From contig NZ_JAFIQY010000022.1 in NCBI RefSeq assembly GCF_022271435.1, forward strand, positions 62,001-126,000: a DNA stretch of 64,000 bases, given 5' to 3'. Below are positions 33,252-40,869 of the stretch, one piece after another (positions within the stretch are counted from its first letter, which is position 1; each line of letters starts with the position of its first letter). This stretch comes from Streptomyces monomycini (lineage in GTDB: Bacteria > Actinomycetota > Actinomycetes > Streptomycetales > Streptomycetaceae). The position numbers and the translations under genes were made by a program. The notes below the pieces were generated by a model, which was given only the letters and a program-made list of their open reading frames with translations, was not told the DNA's origin and ran no database searches.

Positions 33252-33995
33252 ATGAACACCGACACCGTCGCCGAGACGATCTGTTACACCGCCGACGTCG
33301 TCCTGCGCGCCGCCGGCGGCGCCGGGCATGTCCTGCTGATCAAGCGGCGGTGGGATCCGTACGCCGGCCGCTGGGCGCTGCCGGGCGGCCACGTGGACGT
33401 GCACAAGGGAGAGACCAGCCTGGCCGCTGCCGTCCGTGAGCTGAAGGAGGAAACCGGCGTGGCGGTCCCGGCCGGCGATCTGTGGCAGGTGGGTGCCTAC
33501 GACGCCCTGGGCCGCGATCCCCGCGGCCGGTACGTCACGGTCGCCTACACGGCCACCTTGCCCTCGCCGGTCCCGCCGGCAGCGGCGGATGACGCCGTGG
33601 ACGCCCGGTGGTGGCCCCTGAACGCCCTCCCGGCCCTCGCCTTCGATCACGGCGAGATCCTTGCCAGTGCCGTGTCCCAGTGGTCTGCCACGGCCAGGAC
33701 CAGCAGGACCGACACGTTCGCCGCTCTCAGCGACTGCTTCCGGACCGACCTCGCCGCGCTCGTCTCGGAGGAAGCACCGCAGGCCCTCACCGCGAGCGGC
33801 TTCATCGACCTGGTCGAGCGGGCCCGCGATGCCCTGAGCAGCGCGAGCGTCGGCTACCTGCAGGAGGCCGCCGAGGACCTGGACGCCGCAGTCTCCCGCC
33901 TCACGGACGCGCTGACCAGCTCCGAAGATGAACAGTCTGCGCTTCTGGCGCGGGCGCGTATCCGTCTGCGCGACGCCATTGAGGCGACCCGCTGA
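33252..33995 (+). CDS. Nudix hydrolase with helical C-terminal extension
   Basis: AGGAGG precedes ATG. In the 247-residue protein residues about 10-135 are a Nudix fold with the complete Nudix box near 46-68 (GX5EX7REXXEEXGX: GHVDVHKGETS, then REL and EETG), which binds Mg2+ and cleaves nucleoside-diphosphate-linked substrates. A helical region of about 110 residues follows (DLVERARDALSSASVGYLQEAAEDLDAAVSRL). The substrate cannot be predicted; candidates include oxidised nucleotides, NAD(H) or nucleotide signals. It is one of several nucleotide-handling genes in this stretch. Confidence 0.85.
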   Translation: MNTDTVAETICYTADVVLRAAGGAGHVLLIKRRWDPYAGRWALPGGHVDVHKGETSLAAAVRELKEETGVAVPAGDLWQVGAYDALGRDPRGRYVTVAYTATLPSPVPPAAADDAVDARWWPLNALPALAFDHGEILASAVSQWSATARTSRTDTFAALSDCFRTDLAALVSEEAPQALTASGFIDLVERARDALSSASVGYLQEAAEDLDAAVSRLTDALTSSEDEQSALLARARIRLRDAIEATR

Positions 33996-34094
33996 CCGTG
34001 CGTTGAGCGCCCTCCGTGCCGCCCCGTCCTCGGCCGCCGGGGACGGGGCGGTCGCGGTGGCCCCTCAACAGCGAAGCGAAGGGAGATGGACGTC

Positions 34095-34397
34095 ATGCCC
34101 CTGGCCCACTTCGAGGTCGACGTCCCCATACGCAGCACCGGCCAGCCGGGCCTGCGCGGTGTGCACGTCTTCACCGGCCCGGCCGACAGCCGCAGTGCCG
34201 CCGTGCGGATCGCGCACGAGGTCTACGACGCGGCCCGCGCCGCGCAGCAGGCCGGAGGCGAGATCCCGCGCGGGCGGCCGGACGGCTGGACAGCCCGCGG
34301 CTACCGGCCCGGCTGGGAGCTCGACTGGACGGCGGCGACCGCAGGCCGCTGGAACAACCCGTACAGCTGGGCCCGCGTCAGCGACCTCGAGCTGTAG
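34095..34397 (+). CDS. Hypothetical protein, about 100 residues
   Basis: AAGGGAG lies 9 nt before ATG 34095; the earlier ATG 34086 overlaps that site. Strands with a helix (AHFEVDVPIRSTG; VHVFTGPADSRSAAVRIAHEVYDAARAAQQAGG) end in an aromatic tail (YRPGWELDWTAATAGRWNNPYSW). No family assigned. Confidence 0.6.
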   Translation: MPLAHFEVDVPIRSTGQPGLRGVHVFTGPADSRSAAVRIAHEVYDAARAAQQAGGEIPRGRPDGWTARGYRPGWELDWTAATAGRWNNPYSWARVSDLEL

Positions 34398-34403
34398 CTC
34401 TGC

Positions 34404-34448
34404 CCCGGGACAGGCGTCCAGGCGTGGAAACCGACCGCCTGTCCCGGG
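34404..34448 (+). terminator. GC-rich hairpin
   Basis: A 13-bp stem, CCCGGGACAGGCG with CGCCTGTCCCGGG, loop 19 nt, just after the gene. Confidence 0.65.
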
Positions 34449-34488
34449 CCCAACCCATCCCGTACGAGACGAGAGGGAGGACCCCAGT

Positions 34489-35175
34489 ATGGGCTCCATC
34501 CTGCGTGCGCGGCCCCGTTTCGGGCAGCACGCCCTCCTGGTGACCACGGCCGCCGTGCCGGTGGCTGGCTGGTCCCTGCACGCCGTGGCCCTGCACCGGC
34601 GCCTGGCCGCGGCCCGCAAGTGCCAGCTGACCGGGCTGCCCGGCCGGCCGGAGCTGCTCGCCTACGGCGACCGGCTCCTGCGCACCGGTCGCCGCGACAC
34701 CGTGCACCTGGTGCTGCTGGACGGCGACGGCTTCAAGGCCGTCAACGACGCCCATGGTCACGCGGCCGGGGACGCCGTCATCCGGGCTCTGGGCCGGCGT
34801 CTGGCCCGCTGGTGCACGGGCCGCCGGGCGCTCGCGGCCCGGCTGGGCGGCGACGAGTTCGCCGTCGCCACGGCCCTGCCGCCCGCCGCGGCCCTGGCGG
34901 AACTGGCCGCGCTGCGTGAGCAGCTGCAACAGCCGCTCCGCTACGAGGGGCTGACCTTGCGGCTGGGGGTTTCGGCCGGTATCGCCCGCGCCGCGGACCT
35001 GCCCGGTGAGCCGTGCAGCCGCCTGCTGCGCGGCGCGGATGCGGCCATGTACCAGGTCAAGAACGGCAGGGCGGTGTTCCCGTACTGCGCGTCGCGGGCC
35101 GACGCGTACGCCGAAACCGTCAACGGCCGCCGACTCGGTCGGCGGGGCGCCGCACAGCCGGAGCGCGCCGCATGA
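34489..35175 (+). CDS. GGDEF-domain protein, putative diguanylate cyclase
   Basis: GAGGGAGG precedes ATG. The 228-residue protein has one N-terminal hydrophobic helix (about 15-35) and a GGDEF domain with KCQLTGLPGRPELL at the start, DGDGFKAVNDAHGHAAGDAVIRALG, and an intact LGGDEFAVA active site near 121-125. This predicts synthesis of cyclic di-GMP from GTP; c-di-GMP controls development in Streptomyces through BldD and WhiG-RsiG. A small plasmid-borne cyclase next to transfer genes could link host development to transfer, which is inference. Its stop overlaps the next start (ATGA). Confidence 0.85.
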   Translation: MGSILRARPRFGQHALLVTTAAVPVAGWSLHAVALHRRLAAARKCQLTGLPGRPELLAYGDRLLRTGRRDTVHLVLLDGDGFKAVNDAHGHAAGDAVIRALGRRLARWCTGRRALAARLGGDEFAVATALPPAAALAELAALREQLQQPLRYEGLTLRLGVSAGIARAADLPGEPCSRLLRGADAAMYQVKNGRAVFPYCASRADAYAETVNGRRLGRRGAAQPERAA

Positions 35176-35612
35176 ACGGTACGCCGCTGCCTCAGGACGA
35201 CTGGATCCGCGGCATCAGCATCCGCCAGCCGTACGCGGCGTGCATCCTCGCCGGTGCCAAGACGGTGGGGAACCGTTCCGTGCGGTGGCGGCCGGGCTGG
35301 GTGCTGCTGCACACCAGCAAGACCATCGACCAGCCCGCCCTGTGCCTCCCGCTGGTCGCCCGCACGGTCCGCGGCCGCGAGCTGGTCACCGGCGCGGTGG
35401 TCGGCATCGCCCGGATCACCGGTTGCCACCAGGACCGCGAAGGGCAGCCGCCCTGCTCGCCGTGGGCGCATCCGGATGCCTGGCACCTGGTGCTCGCGGA
35501 CGTGACGGAACTGCCCCTGCCGGTTCCCGCCCGCGGGCAGGTCGTTCCCTGGAGACCGGCGCAGGACCTGCTGGAGCGCGTCTTCCAGCAGTTGCCCGGC
35601 TTCCGGCCGTGA
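35172..35612 (+). CDS. ASCH-domain protein
   Basis: ATG overlaps the previous stop. The 146-residue protein shows the ASCH pattern: ISIRQPYAACILAGAKTVGNRS at the start (the GxKxxExR-like loop), a beta-barrel core (WVLLHTSKTID; GAVVGIARITGCH) and terminal WHLVLADVTELPLPV. ASCH folds bind RNA or modified nucleosides, some being amidohydrolases for N4-acetylcytidine. The target here is unknown. Tight coupling with the GGDEF gene is notable. Confidence 0.8.
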   Translation: MNGTPLPQDDWIRGISIRQPYAACILAGAKTVGNRSVRWRPGWVLLHTSKTIDQPALCLPLVARTVRGRELVTGAVVGIARITGCHQDREGQPPCSPWAHPDAWHLVLADVTELPLPVPARGQVVPWRPAQDLLERVFQQLPGFRP

Positions 35613-35890
35613 CCCGCACCCGAGGCAAAAAGAAACCGCTGTTCGAGGCGGGCCTGATCCCGGCGCCCGGCGCTCTCCTCGACTGGCGCGACAGCCAGCA
35701 CTTCGATCGCTGGCAGGACCGCCCCTGCGTGCTGTGCGACAGGCCCACGCCGCTGCGCTCCCACTACGGGGAGCCCGTGCACAAGACGTGCGCCGAAAAC
35801 TGGATCGCCGCAAACCCCGTCGAGGCCCGTCTCGGCCGGTTCGCCTCCGACCTCCAGTCCCACCGCCGGCACGACGACGACCACGCCTGA
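35609..35890 (+). CDS. Small zinc-knuckle hypothetical protein, 93 residues
   Basis: GTG overlaps the ASCH stop (GTGA). The protein has a CVLCDRPTPLRSHYGEPVHKTCAENW segment, a CxxC...H...C zinc site, after a basic head (RGKKKPLFEAG). DNA or RNA binding is possible; no family recognised. Confidence 0.6.
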   Translation: MTRTRGKKKPLFEAGLIPAPGALLDWRDSQHFDRWQDRPCVLCDRPTPLRSHYGEPVHKTCAENWIAANPVEARLGRFASDLQSHRRHDDDHA

Positions 35891-35910
35891 CCCTCCCCTC
35901 GGAGGCCCCT

Positions 35911-36072
35911 ATGAGCAGCACCGACCGCGACGTCGACGCCTACCCCGAGCCGCCCGCCTCCCCGTTGTGGCACCGCCACCCGAAGGCGCTGCCGCTCACC
36001 GACGCCCAACGCAGGCGCAACTACGACCTGCTGGACACCGCCTCGCGCACGTCCCGTACGACGGCCGCGTAG
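35911..36072 (+). CDS. Small hypothetical protein, 53 residues
   Basis: GGAGG precedes ATG. The short acidic-to-basic peptide (DRDVDAYPEPPASPLWHRHPK ... LTDAQRRRNYDLLDTASR) has no known domain. It is packed 20 bp after the preceding stop and 10 bp before the next start. Confidence 0.55.
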   Translation: MSSTDRDVDAYPEPPASPLWHRHPKALPLTDAQRRRNYDLLDTASRTSRTTAA

Positions 36073-36082
36073 GAGGAGCGAG

Positions 36083-36940
36083 ATGTTCACCGACATGCGC
36101 GAGGCCCTCGACGCAGAATCCCTCGACCTCGCTCCGCCCGGCGCCGACCAGCAGGCCGCTGCGGCCCGCACCGTCGCCCGCCTCGCGACCAGCACGGAGG
36201 ACCTGGTCCTCCTCCTGGACGCCATCGGCCTGCCCGGCGACGACGCCACCCTCGCCACCCTGCTCCCCCTCCTTCCCCGCTGCAAAGGAGACACCGACAT
36301 GCCGCAGCCCCAGCCGACACCGGCGCCGAAGTCCCCCACCACGTTCGAGGCGATGGCGCTGTCCATGTACTACGCCGACGCCAGCGCCGCCGAGATCACC
36401 GCGGCGACCGGCCTGTCCGAAGACGAGGTCACCACCCTCGTCAACGCCCAGGAAGCCAAGACCGAGGTGATGCTCGACGCCGACGAGCAGACCCGTACCG
36501 GCAGCACCCCGCTGCCCGAGGCTGACGATCCGGTGGAGCAGTTGCTCGCCTGGGCCGAGGCCCACCCGGCGGCTGGCATCCGCGCCAAGGCAGTCAGGGT
36601 CCGCAGCGACCTGGCCGACCTGACCGCCCGGCGCGCCGCTGACGCCGCCCAGCGCAAGGCCGAAGAGCGTGTCGCCCGCCTCAAGGCCGAACTGGAACGA
36701 GCCCAGGAGCAGCTGCGTGTGGTGAAAGCCGGCTCCCGCCCGGCCAGCACCGCCCCGGCAGCCGAGCCCACCCCGATCCGGGCCGGACTCGGCAGCGGGC
36801 GCGCCCCGCAGGAGCTCACCGCCATCCGCACCTGGGCGCGTGCGAACGGCCATGTCGTCGCCGACAAGGGCATGGTGCCCAAGGCGGTACTGGCGGCGTA
36901 CGACGCCGCCCACCAGGCTCCGGACCGGAAGGCGGGCTGA
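36083..36940 (+). CDS. Coiled-coil protein with Lsr2-like C-terminal DNA-binding domain
   Basis: AGGAG precedes ATG. In the 285-residue protein, residues about 90-130 form an HTH-like helical unit (ASAAEITAATGLSEDEVTTLV), about 175-225 a coiled coil, and about 243-280 match the Lsr2 C-terminal domain: IRTWARANGHVV, DKGMVPKAVLAAYDAAH. Lsr2 is the actinobacterial xenogeneic silencer whose C-terminal helices bind AT-rich minor grooves; the usual RGR hook is replaced here by DKG. A plasmid-borne relative without the Lsr2 N-terminal oligomerisation domain could bind similar DNA and modulate silencing. That role is inference. Confidence 0.7.
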   Translation: MFTDMREALDAESLDLAPPGADQQAAAARTVARLATSTEDLVLLLDAIGLPGDDATLATLLPLLPRCKGDTDMPQPQPTPAPKSPTTFEAMALSMYYADASAAEITAATGLSEDEVTTLVNAQEAKTEVMLDADEQTRTGSTPLPEADDPVEQLLAWAEAHPAAGIRAKAVRVRSDLADLTARRAADAAQRKAEERVARLKAELERAQEQLRVVKAGSRPASTAPAAEPTPIRAGLGSGRAPQELTAIRTWARANGHVVADKGMVPKAVLAAYDAAHQAPDRKAG

Positions 36941-36943
36941 AGC

Positions 36944-37429
36944 ATGATCGAGGCCATAGTCCTGGACGGCTTCCTGGAGGAAGAGACCGTGCCCGGCGAC
37001 CTGCACGGATCCACAGTCCGGTTCCGGCTGACCGTTTCCCCCACGGACGAGCGGACGGACGAGATGACCCTGCCGTGCGCCGTCACCGACCCGGTGATGG
37101 CGGCCGCCGTCCTGCACGACCTGCTCCCCGGCGACAAGCTGCGCGTCACCGGTCATCTGCGGCTGCCTCGAGCCCCGCACGAACCGATGTCGCTGGCCGT
37201 CACCGCCCTCGAAGTCCTCGCCACCGCACCCGTCCTCACCGACTCCGCCGGAGCCTTCACCACGGTGCTGGACCGGTACGGCCCGTACGTCTGTTACGTC
37301 GACGCCGACACCGACCAAGTCCCGGTGTGGACCGAAACCGGGGTCTGGGTCGGCTGCGCGGACAGCCCCGGTGACGTCAGCGGCCTGCTCGAACGCTTTG
37401 AGCAGCGCCAGGCCGCCGACGGCGAATAG
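36944..37429 (+). CDS. Hypothetical OB-fold-like protein
   Basis: ATG is 3 bp after the previous stop, suggesting coupling. The 161-residue protein is strand-rich (IEAIVLDGFLEEETVPGD; VRFRLTVSP; GDKLRVTGHLRLPRAPHEPMSLAVTALEVL), in the order seen in OB folds, and ends with an acidic helix. This could be a single-strand DNA binder or accessory protein, but no Ssb signature is complete. Confidence 0.55.
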   Translation: MIEAIVLDGFLEEETVPGDLHGSTVRFRLTVSPTDERTDEMTLPCAVTDPVMAAAVLHDLLPGDKLRVTGHLRLPRAPHEPMSLAVTALEVLATAPVLTDSAGAFTTVLDRYGPYVCYVDADTDQVPVWTETGVWVGCADSPGDVSGLLERFEQRQAADGE

Positions 37430-37440
37430 CCAAAGACACC

Positions 37441-37902
37441 GTGCCGATCCGGCCCGAGAACATCCACCGCTACCCGCGCGACTGGCCCCAGATCAGCGCG
37501 CGGATCCGCTTCGAGCGAGCCGGCGGCCGCTGCGAGTGCACAGGCCACTGCGGCCTGGCGCACCCCGGCGGCCGCTGCGCCGCAGTCCACGGCCAGGATC
37601 ATCCGGACACCGGCTCCGTGGTGGTCCTGACCACCGCCCACCTCAACCACCAGCCGGAGGACGTGAGAGAAGAGAACCTCCTCGCCGCCTGCCAGCTGTG
37701 CCACCTGCGCATCGACCACGGCCACCACCGAATCACCCGCTCGATCACCCTGGCCGCCCGAGCGGCCGCCGCCGGGCAGCTCGGCTTCCTCGCCGACGCC
37801 GACCTGGAACGCATCGAGCCGCCGACCCCGCCGCGGCCGCCCGCACTCCGCACAGCATCTCCCGTGCTCCAGCTCTCCTTCACTGATCAGGAGGTTTCCT
37901 GA
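37441..37902 (+). CDS. HNH endonuclease family protein
   Basis: GTG starts this 153-residue protein. It carries CECTGHCG, a GRCAAVHG loop, TTAHLNH (the catalytic His pair) and NLLAACQLCHLRIDHGHH, i.e. an HNH beta-beta-alpha-metal fold with zinc knuckles. HNH proteins of this size nick or cut DNA and are common on phages and plasmids. There is no intein or methylase nearby. The stop overlaps the next ATG (TGATG). Confidence 0.8.
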   Translation: MPIRPENIHRYPRDWPQISARIRFERAGGRCECTGHCGLAHPGGRCAAVHGQDHPDTGSVVVLTTAHLNHQPEDVREENLLAACQLCHLRIDHGHHRITRSITLAARAAAAGQLGFLADADLERIEPPTPPRPPALRTASPVLQLSFTDQEVS

Positions 37903-38090
37903 TGCCTAATCAGACCACGCGCACCGTGCGCACTGTCCTCAAGCGCTTCCCTGCGGCCGGCCCCCACGGCTCATGGCCTGCGGACGAGTACGCCGCACAG
38001 AAGCAGGCCCAGGGACAGCCCGCCCGGGTCGTCATGGACCTGCACGCCGACGACTTCCTCGTCATCGCCGACAGTCCCGCTCCGCACTGA
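37902..38090 (+). CDS. Small hypothetical protein, 62 residues
   Basis: ATG overlaps the HNH stop. The peptide (TVRTVLKRFPAAGPHGSWPADEYAAQ ... HADDFLVIAD) is mixed alpha/beta without known family. Coupling suggests association with the HNH protein, for instance as an inhibitor, which is speculation. Confidence 0.55.
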   Translation: MPNQTTRTVRTVLKRFPAAGPHGSWPADEYAAQKQAQGQPARVVMDLHADDFLVIADSPAPH

Positions 38091-38158
38091 CCCGCCCGCT
38101 CTCCGACGGCCGGGACCATCGCCATACGGGCACGGCCCCTGCTGAAGGCTCCCCGCTC

Positions 38159-38398
38159 ATGATCTTTCCAGCCCGTGCCGTGCCCCTGCTGGCCACTCTG
38201 GCGCTCCTCGTTCCCACGATGGCTGCCTGTACCGACCGCCGCGACCGGCACTGCGACGGCAGGACACTCACGCCGGCCGCCGCGCTGTCGGCGGTGCAGC
38301 GCCCCGGCCCCGGCGGCCACGGTCACGGCAGCGTCGGCAAACCGAACCCGTACTCCAACTCCCAGCAGCTCCACGGATCGAGCAGCCGCTGCCACTGA
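38159..38398 (+). CDS. Putative small lipoprotein, 79 residues
   Basis: The N-terminus has a hydrophobic segment (VPLLATLALLVPTMAAC) ending in a lipobox-like TMAAC, predicting lipid attachment at the Cys; the mature part is short, Gly/His/Ser-rich with two further Cys. Small exported lipoproteins in transfer regions may act in surface exclusion, but this one is unassigned. Confidence 0.6.
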   Translation: MIFPARAVPLLATLALLVPTMAACTDRRDRHCDGRTLTPAAALSAVQRPGPGGHGHGSVGKPNPYSNSQQLHGSSSRCH

Positions 38399-38469
38399 GC
38401 AGCAGCATCCACCCGAACACCTCCTCCGGGCCCGGCCGACGCTGCGTCGTACGGGCCCGGCCGCACCGC

Positions 38470-38502
38470 GCCGCCGTCGGCCAAGCCCTGGCCGACGGCG
38501 GC
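38470..38502 (+). terminator. GC-rich hairpin
   Basis: A 13-bp stem, GCCGCCGTCGGCC with GGCCGACGGCGGC, loop AAGCCCT, between the lipoprotein gene and the HIT fusion gene. Confidence 0.65.
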
Positions 38503-38542
38503 GCTGTTCCCTTCCACCGCAGCCCCGAATTCGGAGGCACCC

Positions 38543-39358
38543 GTGACGCCCGACGTGTTCATCGACTCCTTCGGCGCCCGCTGGCAGGACCCGCCCCCGC
38601 CGCGCTACCGGGCCGCCGTCCTGTCCATCAACCTCACCGATCGGATGATCAACCCGCCCGACGACCCAGCTGTCTCTGATGCCCTCGCCCGCCAGACCGG
38701 ACTGGACCCCGAGATGAACACCCACATCCTGGGCACCGCTGGCGCCGCCCGCATCGTCGACGACGCCGTCCACGAACTGACCGCCCTGCTCACCGCCACC
38801 GGGGACCGTCCCGTCCAGCTCCTGGTCAACTGCTGGTACGGCAAGCACAGGGCCCCGGCTGTTGCCGACGCCATCGGCCGGCGCCTGGACCTCCACGGTG
38901 TACGGGCCACCGTCACTCACCACCACATCAACCGGCCGCCCGTCCCGCGCAAGTACCCGCGGCGCGGCTGCTCGTTCTGCGCGATCATCCACGACGGCGC
39001 CGAAGCCACCATCATCCGTGCCTGGTCCGAGACTGTCGCGATCGTGCCGCACCGAGGCGGTTGCACCCCTGGCCACATCCTGGTCATCCCCCGCGGCCAC
39101 GTCCGCGACTTCACGACCGACCCGGTAGTGGCCGGCATCACCATGCAGCGCACCGCCGAACTCGCCCACGAGCTCGGCATCACCCCGGATGACGACGGAA
39201 GCCGTGGCTGCAACACGATCTGCAACGCCGGGAGTGCCGCTACGCAGACGATCTTCCACCACCACCAGCATCTGCTCCCCCGTACCACCGGCGACGGCCT
39301 CGCCCTGCCCTGGCCCCACCCCGCGCTCCCCGCACAGAAGAAGGAGGCCGCACGGTGA
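38543..39358 (+). CDS. RapZ-C-like / HIT-domain fusion protein
   Basis: The 271-residue protein (GTG start, GGAGG about 10 nt upstream) appears to be a fusion. Residues about 20-130 resemble the RapZ C-terminal domain: TGLDPEMNTHILGTAGAARIVDDAV, LLVNCWYGKHRAPAVADAIGRRL and VTHHHIN; in RapZ this domain binds GlcN6P and small RNA. Residues about 135-260 are a HIT nucleotide hydrolase/transferase domain: CSFCAII at the start, VPHRGGCTPGHILVIPRGH, and the histidine triad as TIFHHHQHLLPR near 236-247. HIT enzymes act on nucleotide phosphates through the central His. The stop overlaps the next GTG. I know no standard family with this order. Confidence 0.75.
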   Translation: MTPDVFIDSFGARWQDPPPPRYRAAVLSINLTDRMINPPDDPAVSDALARQTGLDPEMNTHILGTAGAARIVDDAVHELTALLTATGDRPVQLLVNCWYGKHRAPAVADAIGRRLDLHGVRATVTHHHINRPPVPRKYPRRGCSFCAIIHDGAEATIIRAWSETVAIVPHRGGCTPGHILVIPRGHVRDFTTDPVVAGITMQRTAELAHELGITPDDDGSRGCNTICNAGSAATQTIFHHHQHLLPRTTGDGLALPWPHPALPAQKKEAAR

Positions 39359-40029
39359 ACCGCTTCTTCCGCCGCTGTGGTCACGCACCCGGCGTCCTCT
39401 CCCCTGCCGACCAGGCCGTCGTCGATGCCTTCCGCACCCTGCTCGCCGCCCGCAAGAATCCCCAGCCGTGGACGCCCGGCAACGGCGACGTCGCCGTACG
39501 GATCGGCTCGTTCATCGAGCGAGCCCACCCCAGGCCGGGCGATGATCATGGCCCCGAGGTCATCGCCGTGTCCCTGATCCACCCCGCCACCCCGCATGCC
39601 TCGCCCTACCTGCACGGCTGTCGGCTCGGCTACACCGCCAGGGGGTGGCTGCGCTGCGAGACGACCGCGATCCTCAGCGCCTGGCAGCCGGCCTACGCGG
39701 TGCTCACCCACGCCGCCGCGGATTTGTCCCTGCCCGACGACATCGGTCTGGCTCCGGCGCACTATGGCGTCCACGTCGAAGCCCGCCAACCTGACGGCGC
39801 CGGCCACACGCTGCTGCGCCTCGGCCCGTACACCCAGATCATCCACGCCTCCCGTGACGCCGACCGGCTCAACGGCGAGCTGGAAGGCCAGGCGGCCACC
39901 ATCCTCACTGGATTCACGGTCACCGCGGTGACCGTGCCGTTCGTCGTCAGCGACCACGAGAACTACGTTGACCCGTACCAGACCGACGTCGCCCCGCTCT
40001 TGACCACCGTCGCGGAGGTAGGCGCGTGA
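39355..40029 (+). CDS. Hypothetical protein coupled to HIT fusion
   Basis: GTG overlaps the previous stop (GTGA). The 224-residue protein is mixed alpha/beta (EVIAVSLIHPATPHASPYLHG; YAVLTHAAADLSLPDDIGL; LLRLGPYTQIIHASRDADRLN), with no signal or membrane segment. Family unknown. Coupling makes a joint role with the RapZ-HIT protein likely. Confidence 0.65.
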   Translation: MNRFFRRCGHAPGVLSPADQAVVDAFRTLLAARKNPQPWTPGNGDVAVRIGSFIERAHPRPGDDHGPEVIAVSLIHPATPHASPYLHGCRLGYTARGWLRCETTAILSAWQPAYAVLTHAAADLSLPDDIGLAPAHYGVHVEARQPDGAGHTLLRLGPYTQIIHASRDADRLNGELEGQAATILTGFTVTAVTVPFVVSDHENYVDPYQTDVAPLLTTVAEVGA

Positions 40030-40208
40030 CTGCCGCGACCCGCTACGAGAACGAGACCAGCGGAGACAACGACGGCGCGAGGCACTCCGTCGAAGGTCTT
40101 CGGGCTCTCGGTGAGGAGGCAGCCGGCAACGGCGTCGTCACCTGCCGCGATCCCTGTATCACCGGTATCGGCGCCGTCGAAGGTGCGCCTGCCCCCTGGG
40201 CGGGTTGA
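40026..40208 (+). CDS. Small hypothetical protein, 60 residues, end of operon
   Basis: GTG overlaps the previous stop. The peptide is polar with two Cys (VVTCRDPCIT). It is the last gene before the hairpin at 40226, so it probably ends the long transfer/accessory operon. Confidence 0.5.
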   Translation: MTAATRYENETSGDNDGARHSVEGLRALGEEAAGNGVVTCRDPCITGIGAVEGAPAPWAG

Positions 40209-40225
40209 CGCGAGAAGGCACGATC

Positions 40226-40268
40226 AAGGCCTGTGCTCTCCTGCGCACCCGCAGGGAGTACAGGCCTT
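40226..40268. terminator. Strong hairpin between convergent operons
   Basis: AAGGCCTGT pairs with ACAGGCCTT and the interior continues as CTCCTGCG/CGCAGGGAG; TTTT follows on the plus strand. It lies between the rightward operon and the leftward DUF6193 gene, so it may serve both. Confidence 0.75.
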
Positions 40269-40273
40269 TTCGC

Positions 40274-40288
40274 GTTTCCAGTGGAAAC
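40274..40288. repeat. Isolated parS-like site (GTTTCC-N3-GGAAAC)
   Basis: GTTTCCAGTGGAAAC is identical to the copies before parB, but 13 kb away. It sits directly beside the hairpin at 40226. Confidence 0.65.
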
Positions 40289-40377
40289 GGGCCCGGGCGG
40301 TCGACGGTGGCCTGCGGGGCACAGATCGCTGCCGGAGCGTGCGTAAGGCCGGCAGCGCTTCGCTCCCGGGCGGCTGC

Positions 40378-40869
40378 TCAAGGTTTCTGTCGCTGCCGGC
40401 GCTCGTGTTCGGCGAGGTCTTCGGGTGTGCCGACGAATGCGGGGCCGCAGGTGGGCGGCAGCCGTGCAACGACCATCTCCACGGCTTCCTGCGCGGTAGC
40501 GGCCGTACCGATCTTTTGTGTTCGCGAGGGCCCTGCGACGTAGTACGCACCACAGTGGTCCGGGCCTGCTGCTGCCGGGCCGATGTACGGCACATCCCAC
40601 GTCCACCGGAACTCGGTACAGCGGCTGAAGTGCAGTTCCCACATCCCGACCCACGGAAAGAGCTGCCGCAGCTGCGGTTCGGCGTAGGCTGCCGCGACCA
40701 ACTCGGCGCCGATCCGGTCGCAACCGTGCAGTTCCTGCCATGCCGCTTCCACTATGGCGGCACCTGAGCTGTCCATCGTCATGACGCCATGCTCCAGGTT
40801 GCTCGCCGCTGGTGCACACCGCGGCCTGCGCACCGGTTGGTATGCGGTCTCGTGCGGCTGCCGGGTCAT
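40378..40869 (-). CDS. DUF6193 family protein
   Basis: The 163-residue protein contains the DUF6193 pattern: AAYAEPQLRQLFPWVGMWELHFSRCTEF, WTWDVPYIGP, YYVAGPSRTQKIGTAATAQEAVEMVVARLP. Members are annotated as associated with natural products, but biochemical roles are not established. ATG at 40869 overlaps the upstream stop (ATGA); an alternative start at 40782 lies nearer the conserved region. It ends a leftward cluster. Confidence 0.8.
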   Translation of the reverse strand: MTRQPHETAYQPVRRPRCAPAASNLEHGVMTMDSSGAAIVEAAWQELHGCDRIGAELVAAAYAEPQLRQLFPWVGMWELHFSRCTEFRWTWDVPYIGPAAAGPDHCGAYYVAGPSRTQKIGTAATAQEAVEMVVARLPPTCGPAFVGTPEDLAEHERRQRQKP

